20,675 nt of DNA, taken from IMG/VR virus record IMGVR_UViG_3300031539_004337, positions 1 through 20,675 of that record. One strand, written 5' to 3'. Both the position numbers and the translations under genes were made by a program. Below the pieces are notes generated by a model, which worked only from the letters and a program-made list of their open reading frames with translations, did not search any database and was not told the origin of the DNA. This DNA comes from a virus. Shown here in pieces: positions 6,434-13,049 of the stretch (its first letter is position 1; the number at the start of each line of letters is the position of its first letter).

Positions 6434-6773
6434 CGGCTACGGCTACGGCGACGGCTTCGGCTCCGGCTTCGGCTACGGCGACGGCTTCGGCTCCGGCTTC
6501 GGCTACGGCGACGGCTTCGGCGACGGCTACGGCTACGGCGACGGCTTCGGCGACGGCTTCGGCTACGGCGACGGAGAAGCCACGACCACGGCGGGCAAAT
6601 ATGTCGTCGCGATTCACCGACCATACGGCGTGATATCAGCCGGGTGCCAAGCAGGCACGCTCTCGTGGTGGCGTGAGCGCTGGGAGGAGATCGCGCGAGA
6701 CGAGGGCGTCTCGATGGACGAGGCGCGGACAGCTTTGCAGGCGGTCGAGGCCGCCATGGGAGGAGCGACATGA
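6420..6773 (+). CDS. Gly-X dipeptide repeat protein (117 aa)
   Basis: The ATG at 6420 has AGAGG 4 bases upstream and overlaps the previous gene by 14 bases. After five residues the protein consists of 23 Gly-X dipeptides (X = Tyr, Asp, Phe or Ser) to about residue 51. A folded C-terminal domain follows: GKYVVAIHRPYGVISAGC, then helices SWWRERWEEIARDEG and MDEARTALQAVEAAM. The repeat could be a flexible aromatic linker or a self-associating segment; this is inference. The C-terminal part has no family I recognise. Codon use in the repeat is entirely GGC alternating with NNC. Confidence 0.7.
   Translation: MPGSSGYGYGDGFGSGFGYGDGFGSGFGYGDGFGDGYGYGDGFGDGFGYGDGEATTTAGKYVVAIHRPYGVISAGCQAGTLSWWRERWEEIARDEGVSMDEARTALQAVEAAMGGAT
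6435..6572 (+). repeat. GGC-NNC tandem repeat encoding Gly-Tyr/Asp/Phe/Ser
   Basis: A 138-base tract of 23 hexamers of form GGC-NNC with a higher-order 30-base period beginning at 6441. Units 1 and 2 (6441-6470, 6471-6500) are identical. Units 3 and 4 differ only at codon positions 1 or 2, swapping TCC for GAC and TTC for TAC. It should be prone to slippage and recombinational length change. Confidence 0.95.
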
Positions 6774-7114
6774 GCAACATCCAGCAGTGGTACCGGGCCA
6801 TGGGATTCGATCGCAGCGCCAAGGCCACCATCATCGAGGACATGATGGCGGAGCGCCTCGACGCGGAGCGCGGAAACGCGCGCCACAGGGAGATCCGAAA
6901 CCGGCTCGCCGATGCCGAGGTCCAGCTCTCCGAGACGATGCGCGAGCTCAGGCAGCTCCGCCGGCGGGAGGACTACCTGACGGCCACCGAGCGACAGCTC
7001 CGCGGGATCATCGAGGAGCTGTCCTCGCAGTGCCGCGGTGCCAAGGACATCGACACGCAGGCGATGGCGCAGCGGCACCGGGAGCGGCTGGCGGACGTGC
7101 TGGGGGGCGAGTGA
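6770..7114 (+). CDS. coiled-coil hypothetical protein (114 aa)
   Basis: The ATG overlaps the previous stop (ATGA). The N-terminus (MSNIQQWYRAMGFD) is short and is followed by long helices rich in Glu, Arg and Leu from about residue 22 to 95, with a heptad-like pattern around RLADAEVQLSETMRELRQLRRREDYL. It is probably a dimeric or oligomeric coiled-coil. It sits directly ahead of the YqaJ exonuclease, with a TGATG junction, so it may assist recombination, but no family is recognised. Confidence 0.72.
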   Translation: MSNIQQWYRAMGFDRSAKATIIEDMMAERLDAERGNARHREIRNRLADAEVQLSETMRELRQLRRREDYLTATERQLRGIIEELSSQCRGAKDIDTQAMAQRHRERLADVLGGE

Positions 7115-8142
7115 TGACTGACATGCTCTGCGACGCCCACAAGCTCACCAACGACGTCAACCTCCAGTCCACCAACCCGGCCCGCTGGCATGAGCTGCGG
7201 CGCGGCGGCATCGGCGGAAGCGACGTCCCCAAGCTCTGCGGGGCCTACGGTGACGACCCGCCCGAGTGGGGCACGCCGCTGGCCGTCTATCGCTCCAAGA
7301 CCGAGCCAGTCGAGGAGCGCCGCGAGCTCGACAACGTGGCGGCGGCGATCGGCACCGCGATGGAGGATCTCCTCGCCCGCCTCTACGAGCAGACGACGGG
7401 ATTGGTGACGATCAAAGCGCCGATGTGCTGCGACCCTGCCCGGCCGTGGAGGCGGGCCTCGGTCGACCGGCTCGTCTACGAGGAGGCAGCGGACTTGTCG
7501 AAGAGCCGGCCCGTCGCCGTGCTCGAGTTGAAGCGCCCGACGGCGTGGAATCAGACGTGGAAGGGCGACGACGCGCCGGCCTACGCCCGCATGCAGGGCC
7601 AGTGGTACGCGAGCATCCTGGGGCTGCCACGGGTCGACATCTTCGCCCTCGTCAGCGACACGACGCCGAGGCTCTTTACGTACCCGGCCGACCCGGAGCT
7701 GGCCGAGCTGCTCACCGCGGAGTGCGAGACCTTCTGGACGCAGCACGTCATCGCAAAGGAGCCGCCCCTGCCGGTGGCGTCCGAGCGTCGCGCGTGGCTC
7801 GGTGATCGGTACCCGGAGATCACCGCGCCGATGGCCTCGGCGACGATGTACCAGGAGGCCCTCGCGGAGTCGCTCCAGCTGCTCGGGCGGCGGCAGAAGC
7901 TGCTCGACACGCGCAAGGCCGAGGTCACCGACGAGCTGCTCCAGAGCCTGCGGGGAGGCGAGGGCGTGAAAGGCGCCGGCTGGAGCTTCACCTGGCGCGA
8001 GTCGGACGGCAGGGTGGCATGGAAGGCCCTGGCCGAGACGCTGCTGCCACAGGTCGACGACGAGCAGCAGGCCTTCCTGCTGCGGCAATTCACCGGGCGG
8101 CCGTCGCGGTCGCCGAGATACAACCCGAAGAGGAGCAAGTGA
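7114..8142 (+). CDS. YqaJ-type viral recombinase exonuclease (lambda-exonuclease-like)
   Basis: 342 residues from the ATG at 7114, which shares a base with the preceding stop. PD-(D/E)XK features typical of YqaJ nucleases are present: RRGGIGGSDVPKLCG (about 30-43), G-T-A-M-E with E84, RASVDRL with D118, and VAVLELKRP with E138 and K140, then QGQWYASILG (161-170). Such enzymes resect 5' ends to yield 3' single strands for an annealing partner. The adjacent downstream gene is RecT, so the two form a two-component recombination system for double-strand break repair, concatemer formation and exchange with other phages. The C-terminal third is helical. Slightly longer than many homologues. Confidence 0.93.
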   Translation: MTDMLCDAHKLTNDVNLQSTNPARWHELRRGGIGGSDVPKLCGAYGDDPPEWGTPLAVYRSKTEPVEERRELDNVAAAIGTAMEDLLARLYEQTTGLVTIKAPMCCDPARPWRRASVDRLVYEEAADLSKSRPVAVLELKRPTAWNQTWKGDDAPAYARMQGQWYASILGLPRVDIFALVSDTTPRLFTYPADPELAELLTAECETFWTQHVIAKEPPLPVASERRAWLGDRYPEITAPMASATMYQEALAESLQLLGRRQKLLDTRKAEVTDELLQSLRGGEGVKGAGWSFTWRESDGRVAWKALAETLLPQVDDEQQAFLLRQFTGRPSRSPRYNPKRSK

Positions 8143-8939
8143 TGACAACCGAAATGCCCCCCGACTGGGGCGAGACAGACAAGCCACAGCAGCAGCAGCA
8201 CCCTGCTCCGGCAAGGCAGCCACGCAGCACCTTGGCTCTACTCGCTGACGCCTACCTCGCCGGGGCCGGCGTCGACGTCCTGGCTGGCCTCGTGCCAGCT
8301 GGAGTCGAGCAGGCCATGGTGGCCAACGCCTTCCTGGCGACCGTCGCGGCCAACCCTGACCTGATGACGTGCACGTACCAGAGCCTCGAGCAGTGCCTGC
8401 GGGACTGCGCGCGGATGGGGCTGCTGCCGGGGCCGGCCGGCCATATCTACCTCATCCCGAGGTCCGGGAAGGCCCAGGCCCAGGTCGGCTACCAGGGCCT
8501 CATCGCGCTGATGAAGCGCAGCGCCGGCGTGGTCCGCGTCGAGACGGGGGCGATCCATGAGCATGATGTCTTCGTCGCGCGGCGCGGAAGCAACCCGGAA
8601 TTCGCCCACGAGCCCAACTGGAAGGGCGACCGCGGGGAGGCTGTCAGCTGGTACGCCGTGGCGTACTTTGCGGACGGCGGCCCGCCCCAATTCGAGGTGA
8701 TGACACGCGACGAGATCGAAGCCATCCGCGACGCACATGGCAACAAGCGGCTCTGGGCGGCGCACTTCGAGGAGAAGGCGCGCATCACCGTCGTCCGCAG
8801 GCTCGCCAAGTGGATCGGCCAGGACGACGCCCTGGGCCACGCCTTCCGCATGATGGACGCCGGGGAGGCTCCCGCGGCGCAGACTCAACCCACCGGCCGC
8901 CGGGACGCGATCCGCGCCCGCTTGGAGTCCAGGCCATGA
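8142..8939 (+). CDS. recT: RecT-family single-strand annealing protein
   Basis: 265 residues from the ATG at 8142, with AGGAG at about 8131-8135 and a TGATG overlap with the exonuclease stop. The RecT core is clear: SLEQCLRDCARMGLLPGPAG, HIYLIPRSGKAQAQVGYQG, LIALMKRSAGVVRVETGAI and HEHDVFVARRG, then WYAVAYFADGG and the helix VVRRLAKWIG. RecT anneals complementary single strands generated by the exonuclease. The first 30 residues are a Gln/Pro-rich disordered extension (QQQQHPAPARQP), encoded by a short CAG run. A polar tail follows the core. Length is normal for the family. Confidence 0.95.
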   Translation: MTTEMPPDWGETDKPQQQQHPAPARQPRSTLALLADAYLAGAGVDVLAGLVPAGVEQAMVANAFLATVAANPDLMTCTYQSLEQCLRDCARMGLLPGPAGHIYLIPRSGKAQAQVGYQGLIALMKRSAGVVRVETGAIHEHDVFVARRGSNPEFAHEPNWKGDRGEAVSWYAVAYFADGGPPQFEVMTRDEIEAIRDAHGNKRLWAAHFEEKARITVVRRLAKWIGQDDALGHAFRMMDAGEAPAAQTQPTGRRDAIRARLESRP

Positions 8940-9544
8940 GCGACTACCAAGAGATCACCAGCCTCATCGAGTCCGCTCTCATGCACCCAGAGAAGGGCGA
9001 TGTCGTGGTGGAGCTCGCGCAGCGGATGCGCCAGCTCCCGCAACTACGCCGTGTCCTCGACGCTGCCCGCAACGAGTACGAGCAGCTCGTGAGCGGAATC
9101 GACACATGCTTCCGCGAGCTGCTCGGCGAGCCCCGGCATGACGAGCCTGCCAGCCCGGCCCCCGAGCGGATGACGCTGGCCGAGGCCAGGGCATGGCTCC
9201 GCAGCTCGAGCTACCCGGTGCCCATCGGCCGCGGCTCACTCGAGCGCTGCGATGCGATGATCGCGCTGATCACCAGCGGCGGCGAGCTCGACTTCGACGC
9301 CTTCGAGCCGCTCGACTGGAGCGACGCACAGAAGGCCCCAGAATCGCCCCAGGACGCATCGGAGCCTCCGGGTGACACCGAGGGTGCCGCGGACGCCTCC
9401 GAGCCCGCAGAATCGAATCAGGACTCCCAGTGCGTGATTCCTGAGCCGGTCGGAGTCGAGGAGCAGCCCCTGCTCGTGATCCCGGTGACCACCTGCCCCG
9501 AGTGCGCGCAGCCCGTCGAGCGCTGCGACTGCGTGCCTTACTGA
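8936..9544 (+). CDS. hypothetical protein with C-terminal Cys cluster (202 aa)
   Basis: The ATG overlaps the recT stop (ATGA). Residues 1-65 are helical and contain LAQRMRQLPQLRRVLDAARNEY. A middle segment has LAEARAWLRSSSYPVPIGRGSLERC. From about 130 to 175 it is an acidic, Pro/Ser-rich disordered linker. It ends with TTCPECAQPVERCDC, which could be a minimal zinc-binding knuckle. No family is recognised. Lying between RecT and the resolvase, a role in recombination is plausible from context only. Confidence 0.7.
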   Translation: MSDYQEITSLIESALMHPEKGDVVVELAQRMRQLPQLRRVLDAARNEYEQLVSGIDTCFRELLGEPRHDEPASPAPERMTLAEARAWLRSSSYPVPIGRGSLERCDAMIALITSGGELDFDAFEPLDWSDAQKAPESPQDASEPPGDTEGAADASEPAESNQDSQCVIPEPVGVEEQPLLVIPVTTCPECAQPVERCDCVPY

Positions 9545-10074
9545 TGGCTACCATCCTAGCCATAGACCCCGGATTCCGCCGTACCGGATGGGTCGTCGTC
9601 GACGTGCATGGCGACGGCATCATCCCGGTGGAGTGCGGCCTCATCGAGACGCAGAAGGCCACCGGCAAGGTCCTGGTCGCCGTCGACGACTGGGAGTGCT
9701 GCCGCATCATCACCCGCGAGCTCATCGCCGTCGCGTGCATCCACGAGGCCAGGTGCATCGTGGTCGAGGCGCCGGCCGGGAGCAAGAGCAGCCGGGCCGC
9801 GAAGTGCATGGCTTTGGCCTTCGCCTGCTGCGCGGCTGTGGCGGAGGTGTACGAGCGCCCGGCCGTGCTGGTGAGCGCCGACCGCGCGAAGAAGGCGGCC
9901 ACCGGGCGCAGGAACGCCTCGAAAGACGACGTGGCCGCAGCGGTGGCGCACCTCCTGCCGCCGGACTGGGGCGACCCGTGGCCGCGCAGCAAGCGGGAGC
10001 ACATCACGGACGCCGCGGCGCTCGTGCTCGGTGCGTGGGAGTCGGACGTGGTGCGGATGGTGAGGGCGCTGTGA
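9544..10074 (+). CDS. RuvC-like Holliday junction resolvase
   Basis: 176 residues; the ATG shares a base with the previous stop. The RNase H-fold signature is present: strand ILAIDPGFRRTGW with D8, strand CIVVEAPAG with E75, and the C-terminal helix HITDAAALVLGAW with D156, with K127/D128 (SKDDV) near the position of the conserved basic residue. RuvC-type resolvases cleave four-way junctions. Coming after exonuclease and RecT, it completes a phage recombination and replication-intermediate processing set. Cysteines are unusually frequent in the middle helix (CMALAFACCAAV). Confidence 0.9.
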   Translation: MATILAIDPGFRRTGWVVVDVHGDGIIPVECGLIETQKATGKVLVAVDDWECCRIITRELIAVACIHEARCIVVEAPAGSKSSRAAKCMALAFACCAAVAEVYERPAVLVSADRAKKAATGRRNASKDDVAAAVAHLLPPDWGDPWPRSKREHITDAAALVLGAWESDVVRMVRAL

Positions 10075-10145
10075 TGGACGCGGTGCTGGAGGACATGGCG
10101 GAGCGCGTCAGGCGCCTGGGGGGGGGGCGGGATGAGCTGCTGTAG
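10074..10145 (+). CDS. possible short ORF or 5' part of a frameshifted gene (23 aa)
   Basis: The ATG sits in a TGATG junction with the resolvase stop, and codons then run MDAVLEDMAERVRRL into a ten-G tract before ending at TAG. On its own the peptide is short. If the tract had nine Gs instead of ten, the frame would join the next ORF into one 65-residue protein. The start context fits the operon, so it may be the authentic beginning of that protein. Either a sequencing slip or a phase-variable tract could explain it. Confidence 0.4.
   Translation: MDAVLEDMAERVRRLGGGRDELL
10118..10127 (+). repeat. ten-G homopolymer tract
   Basis: Ten consecutive Gs between the coding start at 10074 and the ATG at 10132. 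Loss of one G fuses the two reading frames. The tract could also serve as a purine-rich ribosome-binding region for the ATG at 10132, 4 bases downstream of its end. Confidence 0.9.
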
Positions 10146-10260
10146 CTGCGTATGGCTCGAGGCCGATGGGTGGTGGTGTCGCCTCTGGGAGTGCGCCGCG
10201 CTGACCCGCGGGGAGCGGTGCGCACGATGGTCCAGGCGTGAAAACGAAGGCGATGGATGA
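10132..10260 (+). CDS. small Cys/Trp-rich protein (42 aa)
   Basis: The ATG follows the poly-G tract and the stop overlaps the next gene's ATG (ATGA). The peptide begins MSCCSCVWLEADGWW and continues with Cys at 16, 21 and 30. Six cysteines and five tryptophans in 42 residues suggest a zinc- or metal-stabilised mini-fold. No family is recognised. It may be the C-terminal half of a longer protein that starts at 10074. The clean overlap with the methyltransferase supports its being translated. Confidence 0.55.
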   Translation: MSCCSCVWLEADGWWCRLWECAALTRGERCARWSRRENEGDG

Positions 10261-11441
10261 TGGAGCTGGGGCGCCACGTACTCCACTGCGGGGACTGCCT
10301 GGAAGTCATGGCGACGCTGGAACCTGAGAGCGTGGACGCGGTGGTCACGGACCCGCCATACGGCCTCGGGTTCATGGGCAAGGCTTGGGATGCCCTGCCA
10401 CCTGGGCGGGAGTGGGCGGAAGCCTGTCTTCGGGTGCTGAAGCCTGGCGGCCACCTGGTAGCCTTCGGGGGGCAGCGCACGATCCACCGCCTGACCTGCG
10501 CGCTGGAAGATGGTGGCTGGGAGATTCGAGACCAACTCCAGTGGCTCCAGTGGCAGGGGTTTCCGAAGTCGCTGGACGTGTCGAAGGCGATCGACGCTGC
10601 GGCGGGGGCGAAGCGCCGGGTGGTGGGCTACAAGGCCGGCACCATGGCGCACCCTGACACGGGGCGCACCGACATGCCGGGCAAGGCGGTGGGCGTGAAG
10701 CAGACCGGGTGCGCGGTGCCAGTCACCGCCCCCGCCACCGCCGAAGCCCGCCAGTGGTCCGGGTGGGGAACAGCGCTGAAGCCATGCTCCGAGCCTGCGG
10801 TGCTGGCCAGGAAGCCAATGGACGGGACGGTGGCGGCCAACGTGCTGAGGTGGGGGACAGGTGGGATCAACGTGGACGGATGCCGATACCGCCCCGGTGA
10901 CATGGCCTGGCCAGGGCCGCAGAACACGGACCCGGGGACGCGGTGCAATCGGCGGGACGCTGCGGGACGCTGCCAGGGACACGGCAACGCGGGGCTGAGT
11001 ACGTCTGGGCAAACCTTCCACGGACCGGAGTCCGCGCCTGCCGGGTGGTTCCCTTCCAACGTGTACGCCTGCCCGAAGGCCAGCACCGCGGAACGCGAGG
11101 CGGGATGCGAAGGTCTGCGCCAGGTGACACCAGGCGAGGTTACGGGTCGCAAACCAGGAAGCGCCGGTCTCGACAACCCGAGAGCAGGTATGACAGGATC
11201 TCGGTCTCGAGGCAACATGCACCCGACCGTGAAGCCACTGCGGCTGATGCGCTGGCTGGTCCGCCTGGTCACGCCACCGGGCGGGTTGGTTTTGGAGCCG
11301 TTCGCGGGGTCTGGCACCACGCTGCTCGCGTGCGAGGCGGAGCGCGTCCGCTGCCTGGCCATCGAGCGGGAGCCAGACTACTGCGAGATTATCCGGGCAC
11401 GCTGGCTGGCTTCGACTCGCCAGCGCGGGCTGGAACTGTGA
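10257..11441 (+). CDS. site-specific DNA methyltransferase, N4-cytosine/N6-adenine beta class
   Basis: 394 residues (393 if the second ATG is used). The catalytic motif comes first, VVTDPPYGLGFMGKAWD (DPPY at about 32-35), and the SAM-binding motif last, LEPFAGSGTT near 346-355, the order of beta-class amino-methyltransferases related to the N6_N4_Mtase family. The segment MHPTVKPLRLMRWLV is also typical. The long middle region (about 95-310) probably holds the target-recognition domain and is rich in Gly, Thr and Cys. It would modify a specific site in phage DNA. No cognate restriction enzyme lies beside it, so a protective orphan enzyme is likely. Target sequence cannot be read from the gene. 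Confidence 0.92.
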   Translation: MMELGRHVLHCGDCLEVMATLEPESVDAVVTDPPYGLGFMGKAWDALPPGREWAEACLRVLKPGGHLVAFGGQRTIHRLTCALEDGGWEIRDQLQWLQWQGFPKSLDVSKAIDAAAGAKRRVVGYKAGTMAHPDTGRTDMPGKAVGVKQTGCAVPVTAPATAEARQWSGWGTALKPCSEPAVLARKPMDGTVAANVLRWGTGGINVDGCRYRPGDMAWPGPQNTDPGTRCNRRDAAGRCQGHGNAGLSTSGQTFHGPESAPAGWFPSNVYACPKASTAEREAGCEGLRQVTPGEVTGRKPGSAGLDNPRAGMTGSRSRGNMHPTVKPLRLMRWLVRLVTPPGGLVLEPFAGSGTTLLACEAERVRCLAIEREPDYCEIIRARWLASTRQRGLEL

Positions 11442-11473
11442 CCACATCAAAGCCGAATGGGCAGGAGATCCTG

Positions 11474-11671
11474 ATGAACAGCTGGACATGCCAAGAGCCC
11501 CACTGCGACGGCGACATCGTCTGCGCCCAGGTCGACGTGACAGACGGCCAGTATGAGTGCGGCCATCACATCTGGCTGTGGCGAGGCTACTGCAATCGGT
11601 GCGCAGTAGTGCGCAGGCTCCCAGTGCTGCGATGTCCGCAGTGCTGCGGGCTCCGACCGGAGGGTGAGTGA
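11474..11671 (+). CDS. small zinc-ribbon-like Cys-rich protein (65 aa)
   Basis: The start is decided by AGGAG at 11463-11467, six bases before the ATG, after a 32-base gap from the methyltransferase. The frame is open far upstream, but that is the methyltransferase shadow. Cysteines are arranged as CQEPHC near the N-terminus, ECGHH in the middle and CNRC, then CPQCC near the end. This looks like one or two zinc ribbons. No family is recognised. A small nucleic-acid or protein-binding regulator is possible. Confidence 0.65.
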   Translation: MNSWTCQEPHCDGDIVCAQVDVTDGQYECGHHIWLWRGYCNRCAVVRRLPVLRCPQCCGLRPEGE

Positions 11672-11874
11672 TGATGACGAGGGTAGAGCTTGCGATGCTG
11701 CTCGAAGCAAGCGAGCACCAGAATGCCGACCTGCGTGTCAGGCTCGTGCGATACCTCGAGGCCCTGCGCGATGCGCTGGCGGTGATGGACGCCTATGCCG
11801 GCCATGCCGGGTCGAGGGTGGACGGGGAGCGCATCCAGGCGCTCCGGCAGCTCGCGTGGGGTGACACGCCATGA
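11671..11874 (+). CDS. small helical protein (67 aa)
   Basis: The ATG at 11671 shares a base with the previous stop, and GGAGG at about 11659-11663 lies 7 bases upstream. The product (MMTRVELAMLLEAS onward) is helical with LVRYLEALRDALAVMDAYAG in the middle. It is acidic to neutral and has no recognised family. Small helical proteins of this kind are common in phage early operons. Confidence 0.65.
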   Translation: MMTRVELAMLLEASEHQNADLRVRLVRYLEALRDALAVMDAYAGHAGSRVDGERIQALRQLAWGDTP

Positions 11875-12086
11875 TGAGCAGGGATGCACGGAGCACGGCG
11901 GATGCAGTGTTGCGCAGGCTCGGAGAAGTCAAGGCCGAGGCTGCCGCGCTCCGGCTGGAGCGAGACCACCTGCGGACGCTGCTACGGCAGGCGATGGTGG
12001 AGCTCGGCGTGGCCGTGAGGCATGGGATCTACGACCAGGGAGTGTACGAGGCGCTGGTAGCAGCGCTCGGAGAAGATCATGGGTGA
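11871..12086 (+). CDS. small coiled-coil protein (71 aa)
   Basis: The ATG overlaps the previous stop (ATGA). Residues 8-45 form a strong predicted helix/coiled coil (AVLRRLGEVKAEAAALRLER). The rest has VRHGIYDQGVYEALVAALG. It shares the repeated 'LRxERDxLR' style with the next protein, so the two may be distant duplicates. Function unknown. Confidence 0.65.
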   Translation: MMSRDARSTADAVLRRLGEVKAEAAALRLERDHLRTLLRQAMVELGVAVRHGIYDQGVYEALVAALGEDHG

Positions 12087-12300
12087 TGACGATGTGATGG
12101 CGCTGCGGGCTGAGCGCGACGAGCTGCGTGCCGCTCTCGCCGAGGCCCTGAGCCTGATGGCAGACCACGATGTATGGAACTGCATGGGCTGCGGGGCGGA
12201 CCTGGAGCGCGGCGACCCGTGCGATGCGACTTGCCGCGTGCGGGCGATGCGAGAGCTGGCGGGGGTTCAGCACGGGGGCGTGGAAGGAGAGCTGAAATGA
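12079..12300 (+). CDS. small coiled-coil plus zinc-knuckle protein (73 aa)
   Basis: The ATG overlaps the previous gene by 8 bases. The N-terminal helix MALRAERDELRAALAEALS resembles the helix of the preceding protein. It is followed by WNCMGCGADLERGDPCDATC, four cysteines spaced to hold a zinc ion. Helix plus metal knuckle suggests protein-protein or nucleic-acid contact. No family recognised. Confidence 0.67.
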   Translation: MGDDDVMALRAERDELRAALAEALSLMADHDVWNCMGCGADLERGDPCDATCRVRAMRELAGVQHGGVEGELK

Positions 12301-12581
12301 GCATGGAAGACTGGAGGATTGAGAAATACTGGGACGATTGGTTCGGGCTCAAGCACAAGGTCCGACCGGGCTACTACGGGATCCCGGAGGGCACGCGCGA
12401 ACAGTGGGCAGGGTTGATCGCGGCGGTCAGAAAGGGAGAGAACTACTACAGCAAGCGCCTCGGGTTTGAGGATGGCGCAGTCTTGAGCCCAAGAAACTCC
12501 GACGGAGGCCCAGGCAGTCTCTTTGAGATTGACGATCCTGATGCGTTTGCAGATTGGGTCGAGTGGGAGGTGCAGCGATGA
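12297..12581 (+). CDS. hypothetical protein (94 aa)
   Basis: The ATG overlaps the previous stop (ATGA) and AAGGAGA lies about 8 bases upstream. The product MSMEDWRIEKYWDDW is rich in aromatic residues at the start, then has GYYGIPEGTREQWAGLIAAVRKG and an acidic C-terminus (DDPDAFADWVEWEVQR). It looks like a compact alpha/beta protein. Its local GC is slightly lower than that of its neighbours. I do not recognise the family. Confidence 0.67.
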   Translation: MSMEDWRIEKYWDDWFGLKHKVRPGYYGIPEGTREQWAGLIAAVRKGENYYSKRLGFEDGAVLSPRNSDGGPGSLFEIDDPDAFADWVEWEVQR

Positions 12582-12964
12582 TCCCAGACTGGGCCTGGAT
12601 CCTCATCCTCATCCTCCCCGCCGGCTGGCTGCGCCTCGTCGGGCACGAGCTCTCACACGCCGTCGCGTGCGTCGTGACCGGCGGGACCGTCGACTGGGCA
12701 CGGCTCCGGCTGTGGCCTGGTCGGATCGACGGCCGATGGTACTGGGGCTGGTGCTACCGCGCCGGCGGCGATGACCTCTGGATCGGGATCGCCCCGGCAG
12801 GCAAGGCGACGGCCCTGACGGTGTGCTGGCTCGTGCCGGCGGCGCTGTGGTGGGACCCGCTCTACGTCCTCGCCGCGTGGGAGCTCACCGACGTCCTGTG
12901 GTGGTGGGCGGGCTGGCTCTGGAGGCCCGACTCGGACGGTGGGCGGGTGCGTCGGCTTCTCTGA
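12578..12964 (+). CDS. small membrane protein with HELSH zinc-metalloprotease motif (128 aa)
   Basis: The ATG overlaps the previous stop (ATGA). A first hydrophobic segment (WAWILILILPAGWLRLVG, about 5-22) runs into GHELSHAVACVVTGG. HELSH at 23-27 fits the HExxH metalloprotease motif, and its position at the membrane interface is like M50 (site-2) and related membrane metallopeptidases. Two more hydrophobic segments follow (about 78-92 and 94-115), with ELTD at 102-105 as a possible third zinc ligand. At 128 residues it is much smaller than a standard M50 enzyme. It is the last gene of the rightward operon. Substrate unknown; a pseudo-enzyme or holin-like role is not excluded. Confidence 0.7.
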   Translation: MIPDWAWILILILPAGWLRLVGHELSHAVACVVTGGTVDWARLRLWPGRIDGRWYWGWCYRAGGDDLWIGIAPAGKATALTVCWLVPAALWWDPLYVLAAWELTDVLWWWAGWLWRPDSDGGRVRRLL

Positions 12965-12968
12965 CTTT

Positions 12969-12989
12969 TTTTGTCGAATCGCGACAAAA
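12969..12989. promoter_or_regulatory. perfect palindrome upstream of HNH promoter, operator candidate
   Basis: Arms TTTTGTCG (12969-12976) and CGACAAAA (12982-12989) are exact reverse complements around a 5-base centre. The centre lies about 50 bases upstream of the predicted transcription start, just ahead of the -35. No T-run follows the stem on either strand in the right place, so an intrinsic terminator is unlikely. It differs in sequence from the operator at 6063-6101. Confidence 0.6.
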
Positions 12990-12993
12990 CACG

Positions 12994-13022
12994 TTGACCT
13001 CTCTCCCTGGCGTGTGTACTAT
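12994..13022 (+). promoter_or_regulatory. sigma70-like promoter of the HNH cassette
   Basis: TTGACC (12994-12999), an exact 17-base spacer and TACTAT (13017-13022); 5 of 6 and 4 of 6 matches. Transcription would start near 13029, about 21 bases before the HNH start codon. The region is clearly less GC-rich than its surroundings and is the best-looking promoter in the window. Confidence 0.72.
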
Positions 13023-13049
13023 TCCAACAGACGCTAAGGGAGATACGAC

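Noticed and set aside
9270-11489. Very long open frame on the minus strand across the resolvase and methyltransferase
   Set aside because: It is antisense to several genes with clear motifs (RuvC-like, DPPY methyltransferase), has Arg/Ser/His-rich composition typical of high-GC shadow frames, and has no recognisable domain.
12966-12990. Stem-loop near a T-run as an intrinsic terminator for the rightward operon
   Set aside because: The T-run precedes the stem on the plus strand, and no T-run follows it. Its position just ahead of a strong promoter fits an operator better.
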